From the NCBI GenBank assembly GCA_000824825.2, contig LM655171.1, positions 1 through 57,102 on the forward strand: 57,102 nucleotides of DNA, written 5' to 3'. The stretch's first letter is position 1. Each line of letters starts with the position of its first letter. Shown piece after piece: positions 1 through 9,520 of the stretch. The notes below the pieces were generated by a model. It saw only the letters and a list, made by a program, of their open reading frames with translations. It had not been told where the DNA came from and did no database searches. A program made the translations under genes and the position numbers. The stretch comes from Mesorhizobium sp. ORS 3324 (GTDB lineage: Bacteria > Pseudomonadota > Alphaproteobacteria > Rhizobiales > Rhizobiaceae).

Positions 1-73
1 GAAGCTGCGCTTCGCCATCCGTGAAGGCGGCCGCACCGTCGGCGCCGGCATCGTCGTCACCATCAAAGAGTAA
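1..73 (+). CDS. tuf: Elongation factor Tu, C-terminal end (partial)
   Basis: Only the last 23 codons and the stop (71-73) are in the window. The reading frame starting at base 2 ends in a stretch with the residues AIREGGRTVGAGIVV, the conserved end of EF-Tu domain III. EF-Tu delivers aminoacyl-tRNA to the ribosome. Its position just before rpsJ matches the str-to-S10 junction (rpsL-rpsG-fusA-tuf-rpsJ) usual in alphaproteobacteria. The rest of the gene lies upstream of the window. Confidence 0.93.
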   Translation, partial: KLRFAIREGGRTVGAGIVVTIKE

Positions 74-98
74 TCGGACTAAAAACGGATCTGTCGCG

Positions 99-119
99 GG
101 CGCGGGGGCTGCCCGCGCC
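99..119 (+). promoter_or_regulatory. Hairpin between tuf and rpsJ
   Basis: Bases 99-106 (GGCGCGGG) pair perfectly with 112-119 (CCCGCGCC) around a 5-base loop. No T-run follows, so it does not look like a full intrinsic terminator. It could reduce transcription passing from tuf into the S10 genes or protect a processed 3' end. Function is inferred only from position. Confidence 0.45.
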
Positions 120-142
120 GCGCCAGAACAAGGAATTGACGC

Positions 143-451
143 ATGAACGGACAGAATATCCGCATCCGCCTTAAGGCGTTTGACCACCGGGTGCTCGACG
201 CCTCGACGCGCGAAATCGTGTCGACCGCCAAGCGCACCGGCGCCAACGTCCGCGGCCCCATTCCGCTGCCGACGCGGATCGAAAAGTTCACGGTCAACCG
301 GTCGCCTCACGTCGACAAGAAGAGCCGCGAGCAATTCGAGATGCGCACCCACAAGCGGCTGCTCGACATCGTCGATCCGACCCCGCAGACGGTCGATGCT
401 CTGATGAAGCTCGATCTGGCCGCCGGTGTCGACGTCGAGATCAAGCTGTAA
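143..451 (+). CDS. rpsJ: 30S ribosomal protein S10
   Basis: 102 residues, one shorter than the E. coli protein. It begins [15 protein letters not shown], typical of S10, and is preceded by AAGGA at 130-134. S10 sits in the head of the 30S subunit and, in organisms with NusB, also serves as NusE in antitermination. It is the first gene of the S10 operon, followed by rplC after a 93-base spacer containing short direct repeats. Confidence 0.97.
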   Translation: MNGQNIRIRLKAFDHRVLDASTREIVSTAKRTGANVRGPIPLPTRIEKFTVNRSPHVDKKSREQFEMRTHKRLLDIVDPTPQTVDALMKLDLAAGVDVEIKL

Positions 452-536
452 GGAACAAGAGGGCGGGGCGACCCGGAACTCTGAAGGAACAAGAGGCGTG
501 GAGGGGCGCAAGCCCCGACAGGGAACTCTAAAGGAA
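452..536 (+). repeat. Direct repeats and GNRA hairpin in the rpsJ-rplC spacer
   Basis: GGAACAAGAGG occurs at 452-462 and again at 486-496. GGAACTCTGAAGGAA at 475-489 recurs with one change at 522-536. Between the second pair lies a hairpin, GGGGC-GCAA-GCCCC (503-516), with a GNRA-type tetraloop. The pattern looks like a small internal duplication of ribosome-binding-site-like sequence. It could affect rplC translation, but that is not shown. Confidence 0.5.
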
Positions 537-544
537 TTGAACCG

Positions 545-1255
545 ATGCGTTCAGGTGTGATTGCAAAGAAGGTGGGAATGACCCGCATCTACAACGATGC
601 CGGGGAACACGTTCCCGTCACCGTTCTCCAGATGGAGAACTGCCAGGTCGTGGCGCAGCGCACGCAGGAGAAGAACGGCTACACCGCCGTCCAGCTCGGC
701 GTTGGCCTTGCCAAGGTGAAGAACACGTCGAAGGCGATGCGCGGCCATTTCGCTGCCGCCTCCGTCGAGCCGAAGGCGAAGCTCGCCGAGTTCCGCGTCT
801 CCGCCGACAACATGATCGACGTCGGCGCCGAGCTCACCGTCGAGCACTTCGTCGCCGGCCAGAAGGTCGACGTGACGGGCACCTCGACCGGCAAGGGTTT
901 CCAGGGCGTGATCAAGCGGCACAACATGGGTGGCGGCCGCGCCACGCACGGTAACTCGGTCTCGCACCGCACGCACGGCTCGACCGGTCAGCGCCAGGAC
1001 CCCGGCAAGGTGTTCAAGGGCAAGAAGATGGCCGGCCACATGGGTGACGTTCGCGTCACCACCCAGAATGTCGAGGTCGTCTCGACCGATGCCGACCGCG
1101 GCCTGATCCTGATCCGTGGCGCCGTTCCCGGCGTCAAGGGCGCCTGGATCCTGGTCCGCGACGCGGCCAAGGTCGCGCTGCCGGCCAACGCACCGAAGCC
1201 CGCCGCGATCCGTGCGGCCAAGAACGATGCCCCGGCCAAAGAGGGAGCGGAATAA
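545..1255 (+). CDS. rplC: 50S ribosomal protein L3
   Basis: 236 residues, about 27 longer than E. coli L3 because of an Ala/Lys/Glu-rich C-terminal tail, as is common in rhizobia. The central loop with [20 protein letters not shown] (about residues 140-159) is the conserved extension toward the peptidyl transferase centre and contains the glutamine that is methylated in other bacteria. L3 is an early assembly protein that binds 23S rRNA. Its stop overlaps the rplD start by one base (TAATG). Confidence 0.97.
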   Translation: MRSGVIAKKVGMTRIYNDAGEHVPVTVLQMENCQVVAQRTQEKNGYTAVQLGVGLAKVKNTSKAMRGHFAAASVEPKAKLAEFRVSADNMIDVGAELTVEHFVAGQKVDVTGTSTGKGFQGVIKRHNMGGGRATHGNSVSHRTHGSTGQRQDPGKVFKGKKMAGHMGDVRVTTQNVEVVSTDADRGLILIRGAVPGVKGAWILVRDAAKVALPANAPKPAAIRAAKNDAPAKEGAE

Positions 1256-1875
1256 TGGACCTCAAGATCACAACGCTCGGCGGCAAGGACGCCGGCAAGG
1301 TGAAACTCTCCGAGGAGATTTTCGGCCTTGACCCGCGCGAGGACATCCTGCAGCGCGTCGTGCGCTGGCAGCTCGCCAAGAAGCAGCAGGGCACGCATAA
1401 GGCCAAGGGCCGCGCCGAGATCGCGCGCACCGGCGCCAAGATGTACAAGCAGAAGGGTACGGGCCGCGCCCGTCACCATTCGGCTCGCGCTCCGCAGTTC
1501 CGCGGCGGCGGCAAGGCGCACGGCCCGGTCGTGCGCAGCCACGAGCACGATCTGCCGAAGAAGGTGCGCGCGCTGGGCCTGAAGCATGCGCTGTCGGCCA
1601 AGGCCAAGAGCGCCTCGCTGATCATCGTCGACGAGCTGAAGCTGGCCGAAGCTAAGACCAAGGCGCTGGCAGCCAGCCTCGAGACGCTCGGGCTCACCAA
1701 CGCCCTGGTGATCGGCGGCGCCGAGCTCGACCAGAACTTCAAGCTGGCGGCGACCAACATTCCGAACATCGACGTGCTGCCGATCCAGGGCATCAACGTC
1801 TACGACATTCTGCGCCGCGGCACGCTGGTCCTTTCGAAGGCCGCCGTCGAGGCTCTCGAGGAGCGCTTCAAATGA
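1255..1875 (+). CDS. rplD: 50S ribosomal protein L4
   Basis: 206 residues, the usual length. The basic loop [20 protein letters not shown] lies at about residues 62-81 and lines the exit tunnel. L4 binds 23S rRNA domain I and in gammaproteobacteria represses the S10 operon. No E. coli-type L4 leader target is visible here. The start overlaps the rplC stop and the end overlaps rplW (ATGA at 1872), so translation of rplC-rplD-rplW is probably coupled. Confidence 0.97.
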   Translation: MDLKITTLGGKDAGKVKLSEEIFGLDPREDILQRVVRWQLAKKQQGTHKAKGRAEIARTGAKMYKQKGTGRARHHSARAPQFRGGGKAHGPVVRSHEHDLPKKVRALGLKHALSAKAKSASLIIVDELKLAEAKTKALAASLETLGLTNALVIGGAELDQNFKLAATNIPNIDVLPIQGINVYDILRRGTLVLSKAAVEALEERFK

Positions 1876-2165
1876 CCGACCTTCGTCACTACGACGTGAT
1901 CGTCTCGCCGGCGATCACTGAAAAGTCGACCACGGCTTCCGAGCAGAACCAGGTCGTCTTCAACGTCGCCAAGAAGGCGTCGAAGCCGGAAATCAAGGCT
2001 GCCGTCGAAGCGCTCTTCGGCGTCAAGGTGATGGCCGTGAACACGCTCGTTCGCAAGGGCAAGATCAAGCGCTTCCGCGGCACGGTTGGCCGCCAGGGCG
2101 ACGTCAAGAAGGCGGTTGTGACGCTGGCCGAGGGCCAGTCGATCGACGTCGCGACGGGTCTCTGA
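1872..2165 (+). CDS. rplW: 50S ribosomal protein L23
   Basis: 97 residues, typical. The start [19 protein letters not shown] is characteristic of L23. The protein sits at the exit of the ribosomal tunnel and is the docking site for trigger factor and SRP. It overlaps rplD by 4 bases. Confidence 0.96.
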   Translation: MTDLRHYDVIVSPAITEKSTTASEQNQVVFNVAKKASKPEIKAAVEALFGVKVMAVNTLVRKGKIKRFRGTVGRQGDVKKAVVTLAEGQSIDVATGL

Positions 2166-2187
2166 GCAAGGCCGCGAGGACAGGACA

Positions 2188-3021
2188 ATGGCACTCAAGA
2201 AATTCAACCCGGTAACGCCGAGCACCCGCCAGCTGGTCATCGTCGACCGCTCGGGCCTCTACAAGGGCAAGCCCGTCAAGGGCCTGACCGAAGGCCTGAC
2301 CAAGTCGGGCGGCCGCAACAACTACGGCCGCATCACGGCCCGCTTCATCGGCGGCGGTCACAAGCGCTCGTACCGCATCATCGACTTCAAGCGTAAGAAG
2401 TACGACGTCGTCGGCACTGTGGAGCGTATCGAATACGATCCGAACCGCACCGCCTTCATCGCGCTGATAAAGTATGATGACGGCGAGCTGTCCTACATCC
2501 TGGCACCGCAGCGCCTGGCTGCCGGCGACAAGATCGTGGCCGGCGAAGCGGTCGACGTGAAGCCGGGCAATGCGATGCCGCTCGCCTCGATGCCGGTCGG
2601 CACGATCGTGCACAACATCGAGCTGAAGCCGGGCAAGGGCGGCCAGGTCGCCCGTTCGGCCGGCGGCTACGCCCAGCTCGTGGGCCGCGACCAGGGCATG
2701 GCGATCCTGCGCCTGAACTCGGGCGAGCAGCGCGTCGTGCACGGCTCCTGCATGGCCACCGTCGGCGCGGTGTCGAACCCCGACCACGGCAACATCAACG
2801 ACGGCAAGGCCGGCCGCACGGTGTGGCGCGGCAAGCGCCCGCACAATCGCGGCGTGGCCATGAACCCGGTCGACCATCCGCACGGCGGCGGCGAAGGCCG
2901 CACATCGGGCGGCCGTCATCCGGTTTCGCCCTGGGGCAAGCCGACCAAGGGCAAGAAGACGCGGTCCAACAAGGCGACCGACAAGTTCATCGTGCGCTCG
3001 CGCCATCAGCGCAAGAGCTAA
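2188..3021 (+). CDS. rplB: 50S ribosomal protein L2
   Basis: 277 residues, a normal length. The C-terminal motif [18 protein letters not shown] (about residues 228-245) holds the conserved histidine linked with peptidyl transferase centre function. L2 is needed for subunit association. It follows rplW after 22 bases, with a GAGGACAG ribosome-binding site ahead of the ATG. Confidence 0.97.
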   Translation: MALKKFNPVTPSTRQLVIVDRSGLYKGKPVKGLTEGLTKSGGRNNYGRITARFIGGGHKRSYRIIDFKRKKYDVVGTVERIEYDPNRTAFIALIKYDDGELSYILAPQRLAAGDKIVAGEAVDVKPGNAMPLASMPVGTIVHNIELKPGKGGQVARSAGGYAQLVGRDQGMAILRLNSGEQRVVHGSCMATVGAVSNPDHGNINDGKAGRTVWRGKRPHNRGVAMNPVDHPHGGGEGRTSGGRHPVSPWGKPTKGKKTRSNKATDKFIVRSRHQRKS

Positions 3022-3037
3022 GAAGAGGTAACGCCAA

Positions 3038-3316
3038 GTGACTCGTTCGATTTGGAAAGGCCCCTTCATCGACGGCTACCTTCTCAAGAAGGTGGACAAG
3101 GTTCGTGAAGGCGGTCGCAATGAGGTGATCAAGATGTGGAGCCGTCGCTCCACCATCCTGCCGCAGTTCGTCGGCTTCACCTTCGGTGTCTACAACGGCC
3201 AGAAGCATGTCCCGGTCTCGGTGAACGAGGACATGGTCGGTCACAAGTTCGGTGAATTCGCTCCGACCCGGACCTATTACGGTCACGGCGCGGATAAGAA
3301 GGCGAAGAGGAAGTAA
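3038..3316 (+). CDS. rpsS: 30S ribosomal protein S19
   Basis: 92 residues. The start is GTG (3038-3040), preceded by AAGAAGAGG. No in-frame ATG nearby gives the conserved N-terminus [10 protein letters not shown]19 forms a complex with S13 in the 30S head and contacts A-site tRNA. It is followed within 2 bases by rplV. Confidence 0.96.
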   Translation: MTRSIWKGPFIDGYLLKKVDKVREGGRNEVIKMWSRRSTILPQFVGFTFGVYNGQKHVPVSVNEDMVGHKFGEFAPTRTYYGHGADKKAKRK

Positions 3317-3318
3317 TC

Positions 3319-3708
3319 ATGGGCAAGGCCAAAGCTCCGCGCAGGCTTGCTGACAACGAAGCGCGCGCCGTTCTGCGCACGATCCGTATCAGCCCGCAGA
3401 AGCTGAACCTGGTTGCCGCGCTGATCCGCGGCAAGAAGGTCGCGACAGCGCTCTCCGACCTCGAATTCTCGGCCAAGCGGATTTCCGGCACGGTCAAGAA
3501 GACGCTGGAATCGGCGATCGCCAACGCCGAAAACAACCACGACCTCGATGTCGATTCGCTGATCGTGTCGGAAGCCTATGTCGGCAAGTCGATCGTCATG
3601 AAGCGGTTCCACGCTCGTGGCCGCGGTCGCGCCAGCCGTATCGAGAAGCCGTTCTCGCACCTCACGATCGTCGTTCGTGAAGTCGAGGAAACAGGGGAGG
3701 CCGCATAA
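3319..3708 (+). CDS. rplV: 50S ribosomal protein L22
   Basis: 129 residues with a short acidic tail. The protein has the [15 protein letters not shown] start and the tunnel-lining beta-hairpin region with [14 protein letters not shown] near residues 95-108, where macrolide resistance mutations are found in other species. Its stop overlaps the rpsC start by one base. Confidence 0.96.
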   Translation: MGKAKAPRRLADNEARAVLRTIRISPQKLNLVAALIRGKKVATALSDLEFSAKRISGTVKKTLESAIANAENNHDLDVDSLIVSEAYVGKSIVMKRFHARGRGRASRIEKPFSHLTIVVREVEETGEAA

Positions 3709-4430
3709 TGGGCCAGAAAGTCAATCCGATCGGGCTGCGTCTCGGCATCAACCGCACCTGGGATTCGCGCTGGTTCGCGAACACCGGCGAATACGGCCAG
3801 CTGCTGCACGAGGACATCAAGATCCGCAAGTATCTTGAGAAGGAACTCAAGCAGGCCGCGATCTCCAAGGTCGTGATCGAGCGTCCGCACAAGAAGTGCC
3901 GCGTCACCATCCATGCCGCGCGTCCGGGCCTCATCATCGGCAAGAAGGGCGCCGACATCGAGAAGCTTCGCAGGAAGCTGATGGAGATGACGAAGTCCGA
4001 AACGCATCTCAACATCGTTGAAGTGCGCAAGCCGGAAATCGACGCCACGCTGATCGCGCAGTCGATCGCGCAGCAGCTCGAGCGCCGCATCGCGTTCCGT
4101 CGTGCCATGAAGCGTGCCGTTCAGTCGGCCATGCGTCTCGGCGCCGAAGGCATCCGCATCAACTGCTCCGGCCGTCTCGGAGGCGCCGAAATCGCGCGCA
4201 TGGAGTGGTACCGCGAGGGCCGCGTGCCGCTGCACACGCTGCGCGCCGACGTCGACTACGGCGTTGCCGAAGCGAACACGGCTTACGGCATCTGCGGCGT
4301 CAAGGTGTGGGTGTTCAAGGGCGAGATCCTCGAGCACGACCCGATGGCCTCCGAGCGTCGCGCCACCGAAGGCGATCATGCAGGTGCTGCCGGCGAGCGC
4401 GAGCGCGGTCGTCGTCGCGAGAACGCCTGA
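3708..4430 (+). CDS. rpsC: 30S ribosomal protein S3
   Basis: 240 residues. The N-terminal KH domain includes the GxxG motif in [16 protein letters not shown] (about residues 66-81). The C-terminal S3 domain follows, ending in a basic and acidic tail. S3 is at the mRNA entry of the 30S subunit and contributes to helicase activity. Start [14 protein letters not shown] is canonical. Confidence 0.97.
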   Translation: MGQKVNPIGLRLGINRTWDSRWFANTGEYGQLLHEDIKIRKYLEKELKQAAISKVVIERPHKKCRVTIHAARPGLIIGKKGADIEKLRRKLMEMTKSETHLNIVEVRKPEIDATLIAQSIAQQLERRIAFRRAMKRAVQSAMRLGAEGIRINCSGRLGGAEIARMEWYREGRVPLHTLRADVDYGVAEANTAYGICGVKVWVFKGEILEHDPMASERRATEGDHAGAAGERERGRRRENA

Positions 4431-4457
4431 GACATTTGAGAATTTGGAGTTAGAACG

Positions 4458-4871
4458 ATGCTGCAGCCAAAGCGCACAAAGTTCCGCAAGCAGTTCAAGG
4501 GCCGCATCCACGGTACCGCCAAGGGCGGCACCAACCTGGATTTCGGCGGTTTCGGGCTGAAGGCGCTTGAGCCGAACCGCGTCACCGCGCGTGAGATCGA
4601 GGCGGCCCGCCGCGCGATCACCCGCGAGATGAAGCGCGCCGGCCGCGTCTGGATCCGGGTGTTCCCGGACCTGCCGGTCACCTCGAAGCCGACCGAAGTG
4701 CGTATGGGTAAGGGCAAGGGCGGCGTCGACTATTGGGCGGCCCGCGTCAAGCCCGGCCGCATCATGTTCGAGATCGACGGCGTCAGCGAGGAGACCGCGC
4801 GTGAGGCGCTGCGCCTCGGTGCCGCCAAGCTCTCGGTCAAGACGCGCTTCGTGCAGCGCATCGCAGAATAA
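4458..4871 (+). CDS. rplP: 50S ribosomal protein L16
   Basis: 137 residues, standard. It begins [16 protein letters not shown] and contains [18 protein letters not shown] (about residues 79-96). L16 binds near the A-site elbow and supports tRNA accommodation. It lies between rpsC and rpmC, as in other S10 operons. Confidence 0.97.
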   Translation: MLQPKRTKFRKQFKGRIHGTAKGGTNLDFGGFGLKALEPNRVTAREIEAARRAITREMKRAGRVWIRVFPDLPVTSKPTEVRMGKGKGGVDYWAARVKPGRIMFEIDGVSEETAREALRLGAAKLSVKTRFVQRIAE

Positions 4872-4885
4872 GGACGGGCTGAACC

Positions 4886-5086
4886 ATGAAAGCCGAAGAC
4901 ATCCGGACCAAGACCCAGGATCAGCTGGCCGACGACCTGGCCGCCCTCAAGAAGGAGCAGTTCAACCTGCGCTTCCAGAAGGCCACCGGTCAGCTCGAGA
5001 AGACCGCACGCGTGAAGCAGGTCCGCAGGGACATCGCGCGCATCAAGACCATCGCCGCGGAAAAAGCCGCGGCCAAGAAGGCTTAA
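4886..5086 (+). CDS. rpmC: 50S ribosomal protein L29
   Basis: 66 residues, mostly helical, starting [18 protein letters not shown] and ending in an Ala/Lys-rich tail. The motif [18 protein letters not shown] is typical of L29. It sits at the tunnel exit beside L23. The following gene, rpsQ, starts 11 bases after the stop. Confidence 0.95.
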   Translation: MKAEDIRTKTQDQLADDLAALKKEQFNLRFQKATGQLEKTARVKQVRRDIARIKTIAAEKAAAKKA

Positions 5087-5097
5087 GGACGAGAACC

Positions 5098-5337
5098 ATG
5101 CCAAAGCGCATCCTGCAGGGCACTGTCGTCAGCGACAAGAACGAGAAGACGGTTGTCGTCAAGGTCGAGCGGCGCTTCACGCATCCCGTGATGAAGAAGA
5201 CCGTGCGCCTGACCAAGAAGTACAAGGCGCATGACGAGAACAACGCCCACAAGGTCGGCGACCAGGTGTTCATCCAGGAATCGAAGCCGATCTCCAAGGA
5301 CAAGCGCTGGGTCGTCATCACCGCGGATCAGGCTTGA
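5098..5337 (+). CDS. rpsQ: 30S ribosomal protein S17
   Basis: 79 residues from the ATG at 5098. This start is chosen because [20 protein letters not shown] is the conserved S17 N-terminus and GGACGAG precedes it. A longer open frame upstream is only read-through of rpmC in another frame. S17 is an OB-fold primary 16S rRNA binder and the last gene of the classical S10 operon. Confidence 0.96.
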   Translation: MPKRILQGTVVSDKNEKTVVVKVERRFTHPVMKKTVRLTKKYKAHDENNAHKVGDQVFIQESKPISKDKRWVVITADQA

Positions 5338-5419
5338 TCCGGGCGAACGAAACGAATTTTGGACAGACCGGGGAGGGGTGTTGAACCCGTCCCGTTAGAA
5401 AAGAAGAAGGCGGCCAGTC

Positions 5420-5788
5420 ATGATTCAGATGCAAACAAACCTCGACGTCGCGGACAATTCCGGCGCCCGTCGTGTCATGTGCATCAAGGTGCTGGGCGGC
5501 TCGAAGCGGAAGTATGCCTCCGTCGGCGACATCATCGTGGTGTCGATCAAGGAAGCCATCCCGCGCGGCCGCGTGAAGAAGGGCGATGTGATGAAGGCGG
5601 TCGTGGTTCGCACGGCCAAGGACATCCGCCGTCCGGACGGCAGCGTGATCCGTTTCGACAAGAACGCGGCCGTTCTCGTCGACAACAAGAAAGAGCCGAT
5701 CGGCACGCGTATCTTCGGGCCGGTTCCGCGCGAGCTTCGCGCCAAGAACCACATGAAGATCATCTCGCTCGCGCCTGAAGTGCTGTAA
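5420..5788 (+). CDS. rplN: 50S ribosomal protein L14
   Basis: 122 residues, the standard length. It begins [21 protein letters not shown], the conserved L14 signature. L14 lies at the subunit interface, forming bridges to 16S rRNA. It follows rpsQ after 82 bases; I see no clear promoter there. Confidence 0.97.
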   Translation: MIQMQTNLDVADNSGARRVMCIKVLGGSKRKYASVGDIIVVSIKEAIPRGRVKKGDVMKAVVVRTAKDIRRPDGSVIRFDKNAAVLVDNKKEPIGTRIFGPVPRELRAKNHMKIISLAPEVL

Positions 5789-5800
5789 GGAGCCGGACCA

Positions 5801-6115
5801 ATGCAAAAGATCAAAAAAGGCGACAAGGTTGTCGTGCTTGCCGGCAAGGACAAGGGCCGTTCGGGCGAAGTCCTGTCGGTGCAGCCGAAGGAAGACACCG
5901 CGGTCGTTCGCGGCGTGAACCTCATTCGCCGTCACCAGAAGCAGACCCAGTCCCAAGAGGGCGGGATCATCACCAAGGAAGCGCCGATCCACCTGTCGAA
6001 CATCGCGCTGGCCGACCCCAAGGACGGCAAGCCGACCCGCGTCGGTTTCGCCATCCAGAAGGATGGCAAGAAGGTGCGCGTCGCCAAGCGTTCGGGAGAA
6101 GTCATCAATGGCTAA
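5801..6115 (+). CDS. rplX: 50S ribosomal protein L24
   Basis: 104 residues. The KOW motif is visible in [20 protein letters not shown] (residues 3-22). L24 is one of the two assembly initiators of the 50S subunit. Its end overlaps the rplE start by 8 bases. Confidence 0.96.
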   Translation: MQKIKKGDKVVVLAGKDKGRSGEVLSVQPKEDTAVVRGVNLIRRHQKQTQSQEGGIITKEAPIHLSNIALADPKDGKPTRVGFAIQKDGKKVRVAKRSGEVING

Positions 6116-6686
6116 GGCTGAAACCAAGCAGGCAACTGCCAAGAACGAGCCGCGCCTCAAGAAGGTCTATCAGGAGACCATCCGCAAGGCGCTGCAGGAG
6201 CAGTTCGGCTACGAGAACGACATGCAGGTTCCGCGCATCGACAAGATCGTGCTGAACATGGGTGTCGGCGAAGCAACCGCCGACTCCAAGAAGCCCTCGG
6301 TCGCGGCCGAGGATCTCGCGCTGATCGCCGGCCAGAAGGCCGTCGTCACCCGCTCGCGCAAGTCGATCGCGGGCTTCAAGGTGCGCGAGAACATGCCGAT
6401 CGGCGCCAAGGTCACGCTGCGCAAGGAACGCATGTACGAGTTCCTCGACCGCCTCGTGAACATCGCGCTGCCGCGCGTTCGCGACTTCCGCGGACTGAAC
6501 CCGAAGAGCTTTGACGGCCGTGGCAACTACGCCATGGGCATCAAGGAGCACATCGTGTTCCCGGAGATCAACTACGACAAGGTTGATCAGGTCTGGGGCA
6601 TGGACGTCATCGTTTGTACGACGGCGAAGACGGACGACGAGGCCAGGGCGCTGCTCAAGGCCTTCAACTTCCCCTTCCGCCAGTAA
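6108..6686 (+). CDS. rplE: 50S ribosomal protein L5
   Basis: 192 residues from the ATG at 6108. The frame stays open further upstream, but this ATG gives the N-terminus MAKAETKQ, has GGGAG at 6094-6098 ahead of it, and overlaps rplX by 8 bases, so the two are probably coupled. Conserved segments include [11 protein letters not shown] and RDFRGL near residues 125-130. L5 binds 5S rRNA and contacts P-site tRNA. It is longer than E. coli L5 (179) at the N-terminus. Confidence 0.96.
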   Translation: MAKAETKQATAKNEPRLKKVYQETIRKALQEQFGYENDMQVPRIDKIVLNMGVGEATADSKKPSVAAEDLALIAGQKAVVTRSRKSIAGFKVRENMPIGAKVTLRKERMYEFLDRLVNIALPRVRDFRGLNPKSFDGRGNYAMGIKEHIVFPEINYDKVDQVWGMDVIVCTTAKTDDEARALLKAFNFPFRQ

Positions 6687-6712
6687 CGGCAGCGAAAAAG
6701 GAAAAATCTGAA

Positions 6713-7018
6713 ATGGCAAAGACCAGCTCAGTCGAGAAGAACAACCGGCGCCGCAAGCTTGCCGGCCAATACGCCGCCAAGCGCAAGGCGCTCAAGGACA
6801 TCGTCATGGATCAGTCCAAGCCGATGGAAGAGCGTTTCCGTGCCCAGTTGAAGCTTTCGGCGCTGCCGCGCAACTCGGCCAAGATCCGCATCCGCAATCG
6901 CTGCGAAGTCACCGGCCGTCCGCGTGCCTTCTATCGCAAGTTGAAGCTTTCGCGCATCGCGCTTCGCGATCTGGGCAACAACGGCCAGATCCCGGGCCTG
7001 GTCAAGTCGAGCTGGTAA
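6713..7018 (+). CDS. rpsN: 30S ribosomal protein S14
   Basis: 101 residues from the ATG at 6713, which has AAGGAAAAAT upstream. This is the long form without a zinc ribbon (C-minus type): [17 protein letters not shown] keeps only one cysteine. S14 is part of the 30S head. Confidence 0.96.
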   Translation: MAKTSSVEKNNRRRKLAGQYAAKRKALKDIVMDQSKPMEERFRAQLKLSALPRNSAKIRIRNRCEVTGRPRAFYRKLKLSRIALRDLGNNGQIPGLVKSSW

Positions 7019-7030
7019 GGAGACACTGAG

Positions 7031-7429
7031 ATGTCATTGAGCGATCCTCTCGGCGATATGCTGACCCGCATCCGCAACGCCTATGGCCGTAAGAAGTCGA
7101 GCGTCTCGACCCCGGCCTCGCGTCTGCGCGCTCGCGTTCTCGACGTGCTGAAGTCGGAAGGCTATATCCGCGACTACAGCCAGACCGACTTCGAGAACGG
7201 CAAGTCGGAAATCGAGATCGAGCTGAAGTATTTCGACGGCGCTCCGGTCGTGCGCGAGATCGAGCGCGTCTCGAAGCCCGGCCGCCGCGTCTATGTCTCG
7301 GCCAAGTCGATCCCGCACGTCGCCAACGGCCTCGGCATCGCCATCCTTTCGACGCCGAAGGGCGTCATGGCCGATCACGAAGCGCGCGAGCAGAATGTCG
7401 GCGGCGAGATCCTCTGCCAGATCTTCTGA
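7031..7429 (+). CDS. rpsH: 30S ribosomal protein S8
   Basis: 132 residues, starting [20 protein letters not shown] and ending in [20 protein letters not shown]8 binds the central domain of 16S rRNA and in E. coli represses the spc operon at the rplE site. The spacer to rplF contains a hairpin. Confidence 0.97.
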   Translation: MSLSDPLGDMLTRIRNAYGRKKSSVSTPASRLRARVLDVLKSEGYIRDYSQTDFENGKSEIEIELKYFDGAPVVREIERVSKPGRRVYVSAKSIPHVANGLGIAILSTPKGVMADHEAREQNVGGEILCQIF

Positions 7430-7458
7430 TCGGGCACGAGATTGATGAATGGGCTTCG

Positions 7459-7482
7459 GTTCTCGGGATCGCGCCCGGGAAC
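7459..7482 (+). promoter_or_regulatory. Hairpin in the rpsH-rplF spacer
   Basis: GTTCTCGGG (7459-7467) pairs with CCCGGGAAC (7474-7482) with one mismatch around a 6-base loop. There is no T-run. It may stabilise or pace the polycistronic mRNA. Role unknown. Confidence 0.4.
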
Positions 7483-7519
7483 TGGAACCTGAAACGAAAG
7501 AAGTGACGAGGACAACAAA

Positions 7520-8053
7520 ATGTCTCGTATCGGAAAGAAACCCGTTTCGCTGCCCCAGGGCGTGACCGCGACCGTCAACGGCCAGACCGTGACGGCGAAG
7601 GGCCCGAAGGGCGAGCTGAAGTTCGTGGTGAACGACGAAGTGCTGGTCAAGATGGAGAACAACGAGATCTCCGTCGAGCCGCGCGACCAGACCAAGACCG
7701 CCCGCTCCAAGTGGGGCATGTCGCGCACGCAGATCGTCAACATCCTGCAGGGCGTGAAGGACGGTTTCGAGAAGAAGCTCGAGATCACCGGCGTCGGCTA
7801 TCGTGCCGCCATGCAGGGCAAGAACCTGCAGCTGGCGCTCGGCTTCAGCCACGACGTGGTCTATGAGACGCCGCAGGGCATCACGATCGCGGTGCCGAAG
7901 CCGACCGAAATCACGGTCTCGGGCATCGACAAGCAGCAGGTCGGCCAGGTCGCCGCCGAGATTCGTGAATATCGCGGTCCGGAGCCTTACAAGGGCAAGG
8001 GCGTGCGCTATGCCGACGAGCGGATCGTCCGCAAGGAAGGCAAGAAGAAGTAA
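7520..8053 (+). CDS. rplF: 50S ribosomal protein L6
   Basis: 177 residues, standard. The N-terminus [15 protein letters not shown] and the C-terminal stretch [20 protein letters not shown] are family signatures. L6 has two copies of an RNA-binding fold and lies near the sarcin-ricin loop. It is followed by a 138-base spacer with a strong palindrome. Confidence 0.97.
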   Translation: MSRIGKKPVSLPQGVTATVNGQTVTAKGPKGELKFVVNDEVLVKMENNEISVEPRDQTKTARSKWGMSRTQIVNILQGVKDGFEKKLEITGVGYRAAMQGKNLQLALGFSHDVVYETPQGITIAVPKPTEITVSGIDKQQVGQVAAEIREYRGPEPYKGKGVRYADERIVRKEGKKK

Positions 8054-8055
8054 TA

Positions 8056-8100
8056 GGCTTGGCCCCGAAGAGTTGCAGACTTTTCGGAAAGGGCCAAGCC
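8056..8100 (+). repeat. Palindromic element in the rplF-rplR spacer
   Basis: GGCTTGGCCC (8056-8065) and GGGCCAAGCC (8091-8100) form a perfect 10-base stem. Inside it CGAAGAGT-TGCAG-ACTTTTCG (8066-8086) forms a second stem. It begins two bases after the rplF stop. The same core, with one base different, recurs after rplR (8586-8606). A further half copy, GGCTTGGCC, is at 8136-8144. It looks like an intergenic REP-type element rather than a terminator, since essential genes follow. Confidence 0.75.
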
Positions 8101-8191
8101 CGAGAAGTGTAACGCCGCGGGGAGCGGCCGCGGGAGGCTTGGCCTACCGCACAAGGTTGCCCCCGTTTTCTGAAGGCAAGGAATTGATATC

Positions 8192-8554
8192 ATGGGCAGC
8201 TCGAAAGAATCCACCCAGCGCCGCGCGCAGCGCATCCGCCGCCAGATCAAGAAGGTCGCCGGCGAGCGTCCGCGGCTTTCTGTGCATCGCACCTCGAAGA
8301 ACATCTACGTCCAGGTGATCGACGACGCCAAGGGCCACACCCTGGCCGCCGCCTCGACCCTGGAGAAGGACCTCAAGGGCTCGCTCAAGACCGGCGCCGA
8401 CACCGCTGCCGCTGCCGCCGTCGGCAAGCTGATCGCCGAGCGCGCCGCCAAGGCCGGCGTCAAGGAAGTCGTCTTCGACCGCGGCCCGTACATCTATCAC
8501 GGCCGCGTCAAGGCGCTGGCCGAGGCCGCCCGCGAAGGTGGTCTGAGCTTCTAA
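8192..8554 (+). CDS. rplR: 50S ribosomal protein L18
   Basis: 120 residues. The start [20 protein letters not shown] and the end [17 protein letters not shown] are typical. L18 binds 5S rRNA together with L5. The gene is flanked on both sides by palindromes that share a core sequence. The ribosome-binding site AAGGAATTG lies just upstream. Confidence 0.96.
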   Translation: MGSSKESTQRRAQRIRRQIKKVAGERPRLSVHRTSKNIYVQVIDDAKGHTLAAASTLEKDLKGSLKTGADTAAAAAVGKLIAERAAKAGVKEVVFDRGPYIYHGRVKALAEAAREGGLSF

Positions 8555-8620
8555 TGCATGATCCCGAACCGAGAGGTCCGCGCAGCGAAAAGTTGCAGAC
8601 TTTTCGGACAAGATCATGCA
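8555..8620 (+). repeat. Palindromic element in the rplR-rpsE spacer
   Basis: TGCATGATC (8555-8563) and GATCATGCA (8612-8620) are exact inverted arms starting right after the rplR stop. Inside lies CGAAAAGT-TGCAG-ACTTTTCG (8586-8606), the same core as the element before rplR. Such palindromes recur in rhizobial intergenic regions. Here the element sits between two essential co-transcribed genes. Confidence 0.75.
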
Positions 8621-8646
8621 AAGGAGAAATTCACCGCCGGCGACCC

Positions 8647-8667
8647 GAAATGCGGCGCCGGCATTTC
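8647..8667 (+). repeat. Second palindrome before rpsE
   Basis: GAAATGC (8647-8653) and GCATTTC (8661-8667) are perfect inverted arms around GGCGCCG. It stands about 27 bases after the 8555-8620 element and 37 bases before the rpsE start, so the rplR-rpsE spacer of 150 bases holds two hairpins. Function unknown. Confidence 0.5.
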
Positions 8668-8704
8668 AGCAACCGTGCTTCCGGAAAAGAACAAGGACTA
8701 GGAT

Positions 8705-9274
8705 ATGGCACAGGAACGTAGGGAAGGCGGCCGCGGCCGCGAACGTGAGCGCGAGGAGCGCGACGACGGCTTCGTGGACAAGCTCGTCCACATCAACCGC
8801 GTCGCCAAGGTGGTGAAGGGTGGCCGTCGCTTCGGCTTTGCCGCACTCGTCGTCGTCGGCGACCAGAAGGGCCGCGTCGGCTTCGGCCACGGCAAGGCGC
8901 GCGAAGTGCCGGAGGCGATCCGCAAGGCGACCGAATCGGCCAAGCGCGACATGATCTTCGTGCCGCTGCGCTCGGGCCGCACGCTGCATCACGACGTCGA
9001 GGGCCGCTGGGGCGCCGGACGCGTTCTGCTGCGCGCCGCCAAGCAGGGTACCGGCATCATCGCGGGTGGTCCCATGCGCGCCGTTTTCGAGACGCTCGGC
9101 ATGCACGACGTGGTCGCCAAGTCGATGGGTTCGTCGAACCCCTACAACATGGTTCGCGCCACCTTCGACGCGCTGAAGAGCCAGATGCATCCGAAGGATG
9201 TGGCTGCCGCGCGCGGCATCAAGTACTCGACCCTTCAGGCCCGCCGCGGCACCGCCGTTGCGGCTGAAGAATAG
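8705..9274 (+). CDS. rpsE: 30S ribosomal protein S5
   Basis: 189 residues. After an Arg/Glu-rich N-terminus the double-stranded RNA-binding domain begins at [20 protein letters not shown] (about residues 20-39), followed by [21 protein letters not shown]5 contributes to decoding fidelity and mRNA helicase activity. AAGGACTAGG precedes the ATG. Confidence 0.96.
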   Translation: MAQERREGGRGREREREERDDGFVDKLVHINRVAKVVKGGRRFGFAALVVVGDQKGRVGFGHGKAREVPEAIRKATESAKRDMIFVPLRSGRTLHHDVEGRWGAGRVLLRAAKQGTGIIAGGPMRAVFETLGMHDVVAKSMGSSNPYNMVRATFDALKSQMHPKDVAAARGIKYSTLQARRGTAVAAEE

Positions 9275-9300
9275 TCGACGCTGACCAGGGATTTTCGACC

Positions 9301-9498
9301 ATGGCCAAGAAAGCTACCAAGACCATCACCGTCGAGCAGATCGGTTCGCCGATCCGCCGGCCGAAGGAGCAGCGTGCGACGCTGGTCGGCCTCGGCCTCA
9401 ACAAGATGCACAAGCGGCGCACGCTGGAAGATACCCCTTCCGTGCGCGGCATGATCGCTGCTGTCCAGCATCTCGTCCGCGTCGTGGACGAGGCCTGA
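9301..9498 (+). CDS. rpmD: 50S ribosomal protein L30
   Basis: 65 residues, with [20 protein letters not shown] near the start and [15 protein letters not shown] in the middle, the L30 signature. It lies between rpsE and rplO, as in other spc operons. Confidence 0.95.
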   Translation: MAKKATKTITVEQIGSPIRRPKEQRATLVGLGLNKMHKRRTLEDTPSVRGMIAAVQHLVRVVDEA

Positions 9499-9520
9499 AC
9501 GGAAGCGCAGGAGAAGAACG

